Source: Thalassotalea algicola (GTDB lineage Bacteria > Pseudomonadota > Gammaproteobacteria > Enterobacterales > Alteromonadaceae). From it: a DNA stretch of 64,000 bases. Shown here in pieces: positions 1 to 8,539 of the stretch. The stretch covers positions 62,001-126,000 of the forward strand of contig NZ_JABBXH010000003.1 of NCBI RefSeq assembly GCF_012932965.1, given 5' to 3'. Numbering within the stretch: the first letter of the stretch is position 1; each line of letters begins with the position of its first letter. The notes beneath the pieces are model-generated. The model was given only the letters and a program-made list of their open reading frames with translations, ran no database searches and had not been told where the DNA came from. Both the position numbers and the translations under genes were made by a program.

Positions 1-1481
1 AAGCCAATTAACCCCACCTTCATTGGTGCTAAGCCGTTTTCGATTCCTTGATAATACGTAAGTGCCAATGCAGCCCCAGTATCTTTACGATAATAACTTT
101 TTGCTTGGCGTTTTAGGTTCTCATCTAACGATTGTGTGCCGTGCGACGTTGTGCCATCAATGAGTCTGCGCTCGGGCGTGCCATTTATTTTCGTATCAAC
201 AACAGCCAGTAAACCGTAAAAGTTACGGTGACTGGCGATTTGATGCTGATAAAGTTGTTTATCTAACAATGCATGTAGGAAAACCATGCCCAGTAATAAA
301 AGGTATAAAGCAGGCATGGCTAATTTAGTGGGAATAATTCCGATGTGCGATTTACTTTGAAGCTGTATGTTTATGCTGACAATAAATATCGCTAGCGTTA
401 ATAAAATGGACAATGGATATTCAGTAAATTGACTAAATACTTGCGGCGCAACAAGTGATACAAAGGCGCTTCCCAATACGCCACCCAAAGCAATAATGAG
501 ATAAAACAATGTTAAGCGATTTGTCGCTGGCGCGAGCTTAATTAACTCGCCGTGACACACCATACAACCGGCAAAAAGTATAAAGCTATACATAAGGACT
601 TGCGAAACAAAGTCAAATTGCGAAGCGACAGCAGGCAACAATATAGCGATAAATGCGCACAAGCTAAAAAAGGCAAACCAATACCAGCGCACGTACCAAT
701 GTGGGCTGTGAAAGACAATAATAAAGCTAATTAAGTACAGTGCTAACGGCAATATCCAGAGAAACGGCATAGGTGCAACGTTTTGTGTCATGGCATTGGT
801 AGTCGATACTAATAACATGACGCCCAGAGCCGACAGCATTAGCCAAAGTGATAGTTGAATGCGATTAACTGACGTTGTCTCTTGCTGTGCTTGGTCAAGC
901 GCATGAATACCTTGTTGCTTAATATGGCGAACAAGAAAGCCCATCGACAGTACAAATATAATAAAGCCGAACGACCAACTTAAGGTTTGATTATTTAAAC
1001 TTAAAACTGGCTCAAATATAAATGGGTAACTGATTAAAGCTAAAAGTGAGCCTGTATTGGAAAGGGAATAAAGCTTGTAGGGGACTTTTTCTTTGTTAGT
1101 AATACTTAACCAATGTTGGGCAAGTGGACCCGTACTTGAAAGAGCAAAATACGGAAGGCCAATAGCCATTGTTAAGGTTAATAATATACTTAGTGTAGGG
1201 TTATTAAGTTCAGTACTGACAATTGCTGGCGTCGTAAACGGTAAGGTAATAGCTGCAATAATTAATACAACTAAATGCACTTGCCACTGACGATTAAACG
1301 GTAGTTTTTGTAATCCGTGTGCGTAAGCATATCCGGCTAATAACACACCTTGGAAAAACAGCATGCAGCTGGTCCAAACGGCCGCGCTACCGCCATAATA
1401 AGGCAGAATTACTTTAGCGATAAACGGCTGCACCTGAAACAAAAGAAAGGCGCTAAGGAAAACAGTGATCAGAAAATGCAT
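1..1481 (-). CDS. Spermidine-synthase-like polytopic membrane protein, partial (C-terminus beyond left edge)
   Basis: An uninterrupted minus-strand frame runs from an ATG at 1481 to the window edge, giving about 493 codons. The N-terminal 400 or so residues are a series of hydrophobic segments with the conserved opening FQVQPFIAKVILPYYGGSAA and a later GLPYFALSSTGPLAQHW, typical of membrane proteins annotated as fused MFS/spermidine synthase. After the last membrane segment comes a stretch with RNFYG and ERRLIDGTTSHGTQ, the start of the spermidine-synthase-like (Rossmann) domain, most of which lies outside the window. The family's real substrate is not settled and many members are not proven polyamine enzymes. 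It is the first gene of its transcript here, with a 282-base gap to the divergent neighbour. Confidence 0.8.
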   Translation of the reverse strand, partial: MHFLITVFLSAFLLFQVQPFIAKVILPYYGGSAAVWTSCMLFFQGVLLAGYAYAHGLQKLPFNRQWQVHLVVLIIAAITLPFTTPAIVSTELNNPTLSILLTLTMAIGLPYFALSSTGPLAQHWLSITNKEKVPYKLYSLSNTGSLLALISYPFIFEPVLSLNNQTLSWSFGFIIFVLSMGFLVRHIKQQGIHALDQAQQETTSVNRIQLSLWLMLSALGVMLLVSTTNAMTQNVAPMPFLWILPLALYLISFIIVFHSPHWYVRWYWFAFFSLCAFIAILLPAVASQFDFVSQVLMYSFILFAGCMVCHGELIKLAPATNRLTLFYLIIALGGVLGSAFVSLVAPQVFSQFTEYPLSILLTLAIFIVSINIQLQSKSHIGIIPTKLAMPALYLLLLGMVFLHALLDKQLYQHQIASHRNFYGLLAVVDTKINGTPERRLIDGTTSHGTQSLDENLKRQAKSYYRKDTGAALALTYYQGIENGLAPMKVGLIG

Positions 1482-1763
1482 ATAATTAGAGTGTCTATTT
1501 GGATTAAAGTGATTATCCCGAGTTCTTAAAATAAAAGCTAGAAACAAGTGTTACTTAGAATATTTTACAAGACTAATGACATCGTTTTTCATCATTGTAA
1601 TTGGCATTCATTGTTTGACTACTTTGTGCATTTACCAAAAACTAGGTTAAACCATTAATTGTATACTGCTTTGTGCTTGGCTACGTATTCACTTTGTACT
1701 TTAATAGTAAGGCACTATACTGTGAAAAGAGTTCCTTATGGCTTTGAAAAATGGACTTCCTAA

Positions 1764-2450
1764 TTGTTTAAAATATTCAGTTTGCTTATAGCAATAAGTG
1801 TACTTTCCCTTCCCGCAATAGCTAAGCCAAAGAAATTAATCTTTGCTGCAATCCCTCAATACATAGATAGATTTGAGTCTGGTCAGTTAGAAGACAATAT
1901 TGTTGTGCGATTAGCAAAAGAATTGGGTGTTCCTATTGAACTATATCCTTGTCCCTGGGTGAGGTGCTTAAAGCTTATTGAAACAGGGCAGGCGGATATT
2001 ATTGACGACCTTTTCAAAACTCGTGACAGAGAAGAGTTTATTCAATATCTCTCACCACATTTTACCGTTCAAAAGGCTGGCTTTCGCTTTTATTCGCTGA
2101 GCAAGAAGATTAAATCCTTTGCCGATCTCGACGGTTTGATTATTGCGCACTTAAGAGGTTATAAACATTTTGAAAAGTTCGACCAAGCCACTAACTTTAC
2201 CAAAGTTCCCGTTTTAGATTTAGAGATCATGGTAAATCTCATGATGAGCAATCGTATTGACGTATTTATCGCGCCACCTTCTTTCGATATTAAACATATT
2301 GAACCTTTTGACCCTGATGAAAAAATAAAAAAACAAGAGTTTGATTACATAGTTGATATGCCGCTTTATCTTGGCATATCCAAAAAAAGTGATTGGATGA
2401 ATGAACAAAACTTTTTGGAGCACTCTTTAAATAAAGTGCTATCAAAATAA
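1764..2450 (+). CDS. Exported solute-binding-like protein (SBP family 3 type)
   Basis: A 228-residue protein with a clear signal peptide (hydrophobic stretch ending SLPAIA, cleavage near residue 21). The body resembles periplasmic solute-binding proteins of the amino-acid type: an early segment about an ionised ligand pocket (ELYPCPWVRCLKLIETGQAD) and a later hinge segment around SFADLDG. The start is a TTG; the only nearby upstream ATG (1751) runs into a stop at once. No permease or ATPase gene is adjacent, so it is an orphan. Similar proteins sit at 33865 and 38844. The ligand cannot be inferred. Confidence 0.75.
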   Translation: MFKIFSLLIAISVLSLPAIAKPKKLIFAAIPQYIDRFESGQLEDNIVVRLAKELGVPIELYPCPWVRCLKLIETGQADIIDDLFKTRDREEFIQYLSPHFTVQKAGFRFYSLSKKIKSFADLDGLIIAHLRGYKHFEKFDQATNFTKVPVLDLEIMVNLMMSNRIDVFIAPPSFDIKHIEPFDPDEKIKKQEFDYIVDMPLYLGISKKSDWMNEQNFLEHSLNKVLSK

Positions 2451-2649
2451 TTCGACTATTGCTTGTTCACATATCCTTGATAGGGGTTAACTTCTGAACT
2501 CAATGGCTGTTCGGTGCTAAAAGCGTAAGTTACTGCTCACCTATAAACCTCTGAAATATTGTATGGTGTAGAACTCTTTATTAAGAGAGTGCTCATAAGG
2601 CGAATAGTTATTGCCAAACAATATTCTTTAATAGCGGCGGTGATATACC

Positions 2650-4641
2650 TTATTTGATCGAATTAACAATGAAGTCCAAAACCTTATCTCCTGATGTTGT
2701 ATATGATGTGTTGAATAACGGTACGGGTTTTTCAATCATTCCCCGCTCTACCATTTCAGACACAACACTAAAATCTAATAAACCAGTTTTACCGACGAGT
2801 AAGTTATCTATTGATTGTTCTTTAGCAACATTAAGTACATCTCTAAAGCCTGTCAGGTAAAGGTAGTCTTTAGTAAAACCACCGCCACGATAGACACGAG
2901 TTGTCAGGGTAAACGCAAATTCTTTATCTAAAGAAAATTCGTTCATTAGCGCGTGATAAGTTTTTACAAAATCACCATGTTCTAGCATGTATTGAACAGC
3001 GATAACCCTAAGAGCAATTATTTTCAGGCGTTGTATTGTTAAGCTACCAGAGCAATATTCACTATAAAGCGCAATGCCCTCTTGAGTATGTGTATTGCCA
3101 GTTAAACCTAGGCTAAATACTTTTAATGGGTGCTTTTTCGCATTAATAGTTGTCAGCATATGAATACCTAGTTCATGATAAGCAAAAGCATGTAGCTCTT
3201 TTTCCGTAAACTTAGCTTCTTTGTTAATGAGTAATAATGCTTTCTCATTATTTACCATAGCTTTAGCTACTATTTTGGTAGATTTTTCAATTTTACATTT
3301 AAGCCCCCACTCTTGAGCTTGAAAACGAAAATAGTCGATAGCTTCGTCTGCATTGAGGTACACATCACTTTCATGCAACTCGTCATCATTTAAATGCAAG
3401 ATAAAACGAGCATTAGCAATATCAGTATGATTTGGCTCACCATAATACTTAAGAGAGTTGTATACAAAATCATCTGTACCTATAGACGTTAGTAGATCAA
3501 TCTTGCTGGCAAGGTTGTCGATAACATGGCGATATAGCTGTGCAATACCAGCATCGTAAATATCGTCAACAGGTAACTTGTATAAGCTTTCTCTAAATTT
3601 ATAGGGGTTTAGGTTTAATTGTTTATAATTAAAACTAGGTGCAATGTAGCTATTTCTTTTAAGAAAACGACTTTTTTGAGCGGGCAAATTTACAGGGTTA
3701 ATAAAATTAAGTGTTTCAACACTCTTACACAGTGAATACAGCTTTTTGTCTAACTCAATAACCTCTGGGCTAATATTTGAAGACAAAATATCAGCTTTTT
3801 GGGTACGTGTTTTTTTAGTGTAACGGCGCATAAAGAACGCCGCAGTCTCGCTAATGGCATCTTTAAACCCTGCTTTGAGATCTTCAAGTACAAGAGGGTA
3901 AACCTCTCCTGAGGTTTCATCCATAAAAACTTTTTTGACTTCAATGGGAAGTACAAGCGTGTTATCAAAATGCGCATTAATATGCGAAATTAAATAGCCT
4001 CGACCATGAAATACTTCATCTGTTGCCGCTCTAACATCAATATTCGGCAATTCTATTCTATTCAGGTGACGTTCAAATTGATTTATCACTTTTCCCCAGC
4101 GCTCAACATCAATTTGCCCTGCACCGATATTAAACGTAGGGGTATCTTTTTCTATACGCTTGTAGTTATAGGAATGAATATCAAACACAATAGCATTGCT
4201 AAACTGCTTTTCAATTACCGAGACTATTGCCTCTAGCACATTATAAAACGACTCATGTTTCGCGTGGCTTATAGCACGCTGTTTTTGTGTTAAAGGCTTT
4301 TGCCATACTTGTTTATCCCATGCTGTTTTAAAATAAGTAGAAAGCGTTTTCGCACGGTTTAGGTCGTACTCAAAACGAGAGTCATTGCCGATTAACTGAA
4401 TGGGAAAAGAAGAGATTAACTCATCTGTGTAAGGGTCTTCCTCATAAAATCGCTCTCGCTTTGTTAGTAAGAACGATTTATCTAACTCTGCACGTAAACC
4501 ATGGCCATTATGAATTGCTGCACAAATTAATGGCGTATATTCATCAATTTTAATAATGAATGAGCCGTTATTGACGTCGGCGTGGAAGCACTCACGCTTT
4601 TTAATGAGTTGAATACACTCTTTCTCAGACAGCGTTAGCAT
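2650..4641 (-). CDS. Two-domain protein: N-formylglutamate-amidohydrolase-like plus DUF1704 (QEGLA) metallopeptidase
   Basis: The 663-residue protein has two parts. Residues about 1-260 resemble the N-formylglutamate amidohydrolase fold, with AIHNGHGL, EDPYTDEL, FEYDLNR, DIHSYNYKR and a late LPIEVKK as candidate zinc or substrate residues. The C-terminal half is a DUF1704/TIGR02421-type domain: HELGIH at about residues 489-494 (HExxxH zinc site) followed by TQEGIALYSEY, the variant of the QEGLA motif. This family includes the eukaryotic tubulin tyrosine carboxypeptidase MATCAP; bacterial members have been named flavohemoglobin-expression-modulating proteins. It overlaps the end of the upstream ATP-grasp gene by 17 bases, so the two are translationally coupled. 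Its substrate is unknown. It most likely removes a C-terminal residue or formyl group from a peptide made by the partner, but that is inference. Confidence 0.85.
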   Translation of the reverse strand: MLTLSEKECIQLIKKRECFHADVNNGSFIIKIDEYTPLICAAIHNGHGLRAELDKSFLLTKRERFYEEDPYTDELISSFPIQLIGNDSRFEYDLNRAKTLSTYFKTAWDKQVWQKPLTQKQRAISHAKHESFYNVLEAIVSVIEKQFSNAIVFDIHSYNYKRIEKDTPTFNIGAGQIDVERWGKVINQFERHLNRIELPNIDVRAATDEVFHGRGYLISHINAHFDNTLVLPIEVKKVFMDETSGEVYPLVLEDLKAGFKDAISETAAFFMRRYTKKTRTQKADILSSNISPEVIELDKKLYSLCKSVETLNFINPVNLPAQKSRFLKRNSYIAPSFNYKQLNLNPYKFRESLYKLPVDDIYDAGIAQLYRHVIDNLASKIDLLTSIGTDDFVYNSLKYYGEPNHTDIANARFILHLNDDELHESDVYLNADEAIDYFRFQAQEWGLKCKIEKSTKIVAKAMVNNEKALLLINKEAKFTEKELHAFAYHELGIHMLTTINAKKHPLKVFSLGLTGNTHTQEGIALYSEYCSGSLTIQRLKIIALRVIAVQYMLEHGDFVKTYHALMNEFSLDKEFAFTLTTRVYRGGGFTKDYLYLTGFRDVLNVAKEQSIDNLLVGKTGLLDFSVVSEMVERGMIEKPVPLFNTSYTTSGDKVLDFIVNSIK

Positions 4642-5671
4642 CTTCGATGACCTTTCTAAACTCAGTTTTACGATTCATGACAAACTCTTTTGCTTGTACA
4701 ACGCTTTCAACAAAATCAACAACTTGAGACTGCAATTTAACTCTATTTAATTTGTTGATTCTGACAATACCGCCGGGACTTAACACGTTCACTTCTATCA
4801 GCTTACCGCCAATAACATCTATTCCTGTAAAGTAGAGGCCATCCCGTACCAATTTAGGGCCAATATATTTACACAGTTTCTTCTCTTGAGCAGTCAGCTT
4901 GTGTTTTACCACATTACCTCCCGCATGCACGTTAGAGCGTACATCGTTCGAAGCAGGAATACGTTTCATTGCGCCAATTGGCTCGCCATTAAGCATCAAA
5001 ATTCGCACATCGCCTTCTTCAGCACCATGCACATAGTCTTGTAAAATTACGTAGTTACTACCTTTGCCATGCTCATCACCACCTATGTAAAAATCGAGTA
5101 ATGATCTAAAGCTTTGACGAGCGCTTTTCTCTAATACGATAACCCCACGACCACCATAGCCATCGAGTGGCTTTAAAATCATTTTGTCACTATCAGACTC
5201 GTCAAAAATTCGCTCTAAATAATCGCGATTTTTCGACACATGCGTCGCTGGAATAAATTCACTTTCGGTGTCTTGAAATGAGGCTGTGTATATTTTGTTA
5301 TTCGCAATACGTAACCCATCAAGGTCGTTCATGATGAATGTATCACCACGCACGGAATCCAAGAAGTTAAGTGCTAAAGTATCAAGAGGCGGATTAGCTC
5401 GCATAATAACGGCGTCAAACCCGGCTAAAGGTAGTTGAGCACGTTTGAAATCGGCGGTTTTATAAAAGCTTGGAATATTATCTGAATATTTGGTTTTCTT
5501 TGTGAATACATCACAAAATGCACTAGCAACACTATCGCGAATCGTTAAATTATTGACTGTTGAAAGTGCTACAGTATGACCGCGCTTTACACATTCGTGA
5601 ATCAAACGAAGAGTCGAGTCTGACTCTGGCTCAATGCGATCCCAAGGGTACATGATAAAACAAATTTTCAT
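4625..5671 (-). CDS. Glutathione-synthetase-like ATP-grasp ligase
   Basis: This 348-residue protein has the two-part layout of prokaryotic glutathione synthetase. The N-terminal domain opens MKICFIMYPWDRIEPESDS and contains the VIMRANPPLDT motif. The ATP-grasp domain shows ILKPLDGYGGRG, then RILMLNGEPIGAMKRIP, then GIDVIGGKLIEVNVLSPGG. The last motif differs from GshB, which has INVTSPTCIRE where glutathione binds, so a different acceptor is likely. It is longer than E. coli GshB (316). It is the first gene of a two-gene operon with the QEGLA peptidase and is probably a paralog, with the housekeeping gshB elsewhere. It would join an amino acid to a carboxylate using ATP; both partners are unknown. 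Confidence 0.8.
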   Translation of the reverse strand: MKICFIMYPWDRIEPESDSTLRLIHECVKRGHTVALSTVNNLTIRDSVASAFCDVFTKKTKYSDNIPSFYKTADFKRAQLPLAGFDAVIMRANPPLDTLALNFLDSVRGDTFIMNDLDGLRIANNKIYTASFQDTESEFIPATHVSKNRDYLERIFDESDSDKMILKPLDGYGGRGVIVLEKSARQSFRSLLDFYIGGDEHGKGSNYVILQDYVHGAEEGDVRILMLNGEPIGAMKRIPASNDVRSNVHAGGNVVKHKLTAQEKKLCKYIGPKLVRDGLYFTGIDVIGGKLIEVNVLSPGGIVRINKLNRVKLQSQVVDFVESVVQAKEFVMNRKTEFRKVIEDANAV

Positions 5672-5828
5672 TGGTCTATTCCAAGTAAATGATACATCAT
5701 CTAAGTATCGTTAATTTTGGCGGAGCATACAGAAAACTTGTTGTTTTGACTGTTAAAAAATAATTGTCGTTACGTTAAAAAATATTTATAAATAGCTCTT
5801 TCTAAAGCAGTCGAGTATTTAATGCATA

Positions 5829-6170
5829 TTAAGCAAAAGAAAGATCATTACCACTAGGGTCTCTGGTCTTACCGTTGCTCATAGAGAACCCATGATGAAT
5901 ACGACTTTTCTCAACAGCAGCAAGGTACTTTCTCCACAGATTCACCGGATAAAGGTCACTCTCGCCATTGCTATTTACGGCCTTGATAAACTTTACTTCC
6001 TCATCATTAATAGGCGCTAGGCTACCATTGCATAACCCTTCAAAGGTCTTTCCATATATCATTAACTCGTCGGATTCTCGTTTATTGAAATGACCACTAC
6101 GTGAAATGCCATGAGGAAACGAGTTATCACCGTAAAACATATTGTTACCAATTCTAATAGAAGTTTTCAT
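5829..6170 (-). CDS. maoP: MaoP/YifE-like macrodomain Ori organization protein (DUF413)
   Basis: The 113-residue protein matches the DUF413 (YifE/MaoP) pattern: an N-terminal FPHGISRSGHF, then an acidic middle with EVKFIKAVNS, then LWRKYLAAVEKS and a C-terminal HHGFSMSNGK. In E. coli MaoP organises the Ori macrodomain together with the maoS site and sits beside hdfR, as here. The start follows a strong ribosome site formed by the last codons of the upstream gene (GGAGAG), and only two bases separate that stop from this ATG, so the two are cotranscribed and coupled. No maoS-like site was searched for. Confidence 0.85.
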   Translation of the reverse strand: MKTSIRIGNNMFYGDNSFPHGISRSGHFNKRESDELMIYGKTFEGLCNGSLAPINDEEVKFIKAVNSNGESDLYPVNLWRKYLAAVEKSRIHHGFSMSNGKTRDPSGNDLSFA

Positions 6171-6172
6171 GT

Positions 6173-6442
6173 TTACTCTCCTTTTTCTTGAGAAATAAAT
6201 GAAGTTAGTTCGCTATAAGTTTTAAAGGTTTTATACGTGGATATTTCTAGATCTGAGTTGACACATTGCAAGGTTTCGCTGTCTTTATTAACTTCGTCAT
6301 GTCCAGAGGTCTGTTCAATACAAAACTCAAGAATTGTTGTTACAAGTTCTAATGACGGAGCAGACAACTCGTCAGTGATGACTTCATTAGACATGGCACT
6401 ATTAGTTGCCAATAGGGATAACACCAGTGCTACTTTTCTCAC
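6173..6442 (-). CDS. Small exported protein of unknown function, cotranscribed with maoP
   Basis: The open frame extends back to a TTG at 6499, but the GTG at 6442 is the better start: it is preceded by TTGGAA and gives an N-terminal RKVALVLSLLATNSAMS that reads as a signal peptide. The mature part is about 70 residues, acidic, with two cysteines (EFCIEQ and LQCVN) that could form one disulfide. No family is recognised. It sits between hdfR, which is divergent, and maoP, which begins two bases downstream. A gene in this place is not part of the E. coli arrangement as I know it. Confidence 0.6.
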   Translation of the reverse strand: MRKVALVLSLLATNSAMSNEVITDELSAPSLELVTTILEFCIEQTSGHDEVNKDSETLQCVNSDLEISTYKTFKTYSELTSFISQEKGE

Positions 6443-6569
6443 GTACACATTCCAAGTTTTTCTTTTCCCTGAATTTAAGAGAAAAGTCACTGATTGCAAA
6501 ACAAATAATATTTGTCGAACCGATAACTTTTATTTACATTAGCAGAAGTGAAATGATTGAGGTGCCGAT

Positions 6570-7400
6570 GTGGATATTAGAGTTTTTAAAACATTTATAG
6601 CTGTCGCTGAGAATAAACACTTTGGCAGAGCGGCTGAAACTCTGTATATCACACAAGCAGCAGTAAGCGCTCGTATTAAGCAACTCGAAGAGTTCTATGC
6701 AACTAAGTTAATTATTCGAGAAAAGAACAATTTAAGGTTAACCCCATCTGGTGATGCTTTACTGTCTCATGCTCATCTAATGGTAAGCCAAATGGACCAA
6801 TCTAAAATTGCTTTATCTATAGCTAACCAGCAAAAAATATCGTTCAATATCGCTGCAACACCAAACGTATGGGACGCTTTTTTTAGCAATAGAATTCATG
6901 ATGCAATTGAACTACTTGACAATGTTGCTTTAAGCACTGAAATATCGGTAAGAGAAGCTATTCAGCGAAAACTAGATGACCGAACCCTTGATGTTGGATT
7001 GCTAATGGATCCTATTAAAGATGATGAATTTACTAATGAGTTAATAGGTCATTTTGATTTGTCACTAGTCGGTTCTCGGTCAACATTTGATAAAAATGTT
7101 GAAGATTACATCCTTGTCGATTGGGGGATAACCTTTCAAAAAGAGCATGCTCTTCATCATAAAGTAACACCAAACTTTAAGACCTCTACAGCAATGATTG
7201 CACTAGAGGTAATTTTATCAAAAGGAGGCTTTGCTTATCTGCCTACAGAATTGATAACTCAGAGCCTTGAGTCGCAAGAATTATTCGAAATAGAAGCTCC
7301 TTTACAAATAAAAAGGCCCATATTCATGGTTTATAGAAAAAATAATACCAATGACGAACTTATCAGCCAATTCAAAAACCTGCTAATGATAATCCAATAG
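6570..7400 (+). CDS. hdfR: LysR-family regulator HdfR
   Basis: A 276-residue LysR-type regulator. Residues 1-60 hold the winged helix-turn-helix (FGRAAETLYITQAAVSARIKQ). The effector domain keeps features of E. coli HdfR: EISVREAIQRKLDDRTLDVGLL, DEFTNELIGHFDLSLVGS and DWGITFQKEH. HdfR represses flhDC in E. coli and activates gltBD. The divergent linkage to maoP is conserved across enterobacteria and supports the call. The start is GTG at 6570; the ATG one base earlier is in another frame and stops after ten codons. Confidence 0.85.
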   Translation: MDIRVFKTFIAVAENKHFGRAAETLYITQAAVSARIKQLEEFYATKLIIREKNNLRLTPSGDALLSHAHLMVSQMDQSKIALSIANQQKISFNIAATPNVWDAFFSNRIHDAIELLDNVALSTEISVREAIQRKLDDRTLDVGLLMDPIKDDEFTNELIGHFDLSLVGSRSTFDKNVEDYILVDWGITFQKEHALHHKVTPNFKTSTAMIALEVILSKGGFAYLPTELITQSLESQELFEIEAPLQIKRPIFMVYRKNNTNDELISQFKNLLMIIQ

Positions 7401-7492
7401 TCGTTTTTAAACGCCACTTATTGCTTTAAGCGGCCTACTGTTTACTGACTAGACGAATTTTTTTGAGAAATTAGAAAATGCTCATTACCTAA

Positions 7493-7741
7493 TTAACTTC
7501 TTCTGGTTTTTGATTTTTTGTTAGGCTGAGCCTTCCCTGATTTTTCTTTCTTCTCAGCGATAAATTCAATCGTGTGTTGTATTTTGGGATCAGGCAAAAA
7601 CATCTGAAAAAGCAAGCCTGCTGCTAATGCAACGCCTTTCTGTTTTTTTGCTAATCTACATAAAACTCGAAAAAACCAAATTAGACATAAAAAGCCTAAC
7701 CAAATTAGTATTTGCGTAAAAGTGTAAAATGAAAGTTCCAT
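7493..7741 (-). CDS. Small membrane protein with a lysine-rich tail
   Basis: An 82-residue protein with one or two hydrophobic segments (residues about 6-26 and 37-50) and a basic C-terminus rich in Lys and Arg. A good ribosome site (GGAAGGAAAA) precedes the ATG, which supports it being real. No family is recognised and the function is unknown. It lies 48 bases from the next minus-strand gene upstream and could share its transcript. Confidence 0.6.
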   Translation of the reverse strand: MELSFYTFTQILIWLGFLCLIWFFRVLCRLAKKQKGVALAAGLLFQMFLPDPKIQHTIEFIAEKKEKSGKAQPNKKSKTRRS

Positions 7742-7789
7742 TATTTTCCTTCCAATAAATGTGGCCAGCTAAAGCGCTGGAGTAAACAA

Positions 7790-8137
7790 TTAATTGATAG
7801 AGAAAATAGGGCGAAGCGAGGCTATATAGTGTTGATAGGAGATGATTTTAAAAAATGTATTAATCTGGCTTTGTTCTGTCCAAGGTAGAATTTGATAGTC
7901 CGTATCATCAAAGGTGTTGTCTACTAACAAAGAAAGCCATAATACGTGGCTAGCAATATTATACTGGACTGTTTTTTGTATGATTTCAAAATGACTGAAA
8001 TCGGTCGATTTCGAAATATCTACGTATGAAACGGAATGGGAAGGAGGTGATGAACTACCAATAGAAGGAATTGCACCCGTTAGCCAAAAGACTGATAGAA
8101 TGACTAGCCACAGATATTTCAAATTTGTTTTAGACAT
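7790..8137 (-). CDS. Hypothetical exported or membrane-anchored protein
   Basis: A 115-residue protein with one N-terminal hydrophobic stretch (LWLVILSVFWLTGAIP) that could be a signal peptide or anchor. The remainder has no recognisable motif. The ribosome site is weak. It lies upstream of the small membrane protein at 7493 on the same strand, so the pair may be one operon. Function unknown. Confidence 0.5.
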   Translation of the reverse strand: MSKTNLKYLWLVILSVFWLTGAIPSIGSSSPPSHSVSYVDISKSTDFSHFEIIQKTVQYNIASHVLWLSLLVDNTFDDTDYQILPWTEQSQINTFFKIISYQHYIASLRPIFSIN

Positions 8138-8539
8138 AGCATCTATCTAGTGTCAATTATCCCTATTTACAAGGGGCGAAAGTAAAAAAATGCTAATGGA
8201 GCAAACGACAATCCAAATTCTTGTATATTCAAATAGCTACCAATGCTGAGTGTAGGTTGGTTTGTCGCGTAACGAGAGCAAACTCTCAAAATTTCTTTTC
8301 CGCACAGGGTAGTCCTAAATGCTTCGCCATAAACATTGTTCATTGACTATATAATAGAAACAGTTGGTACTTTAATTTTACAAAGTACTTTCATCCCCAA
8401 CTTGATCACCAACCTTTGATTAAACAAAGAATAAGAAGTGTTTATTCATTTTTGGAATAAAAAAGCGTTATCTATTCTTTTTCTTTTTAGTTGAGCTTGT
8501 CTATCCTTTGGCCATTATTTGTAATGGGCGAAGTATCTC
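8138..8539. other. 402-base intergenic region before cysJ
   Basis: No coding frame or RNA gene is seen. Apart from the CysB-like inverted repeat at 8441 it holds AT-rich runs close to cysJ, compatible with a promoter and a regulator site. The first part carries the promoter of the divergent small gene at 8137. Confidence 0.5.
8441..8461. promoter_or_regulatory. Candidate CysB-type operator upstream of cysJIH
   Basis: TTTATTC and GAATAAA form a 7-base inverted repeat with seven bases between, 79 bases before the cysJ ATG. The arms resemble the TTATTCC/GGAATAA half-sites described for CysB. The position fits an activator site. No CysB gene lies in the window. Confidence 0.4.
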
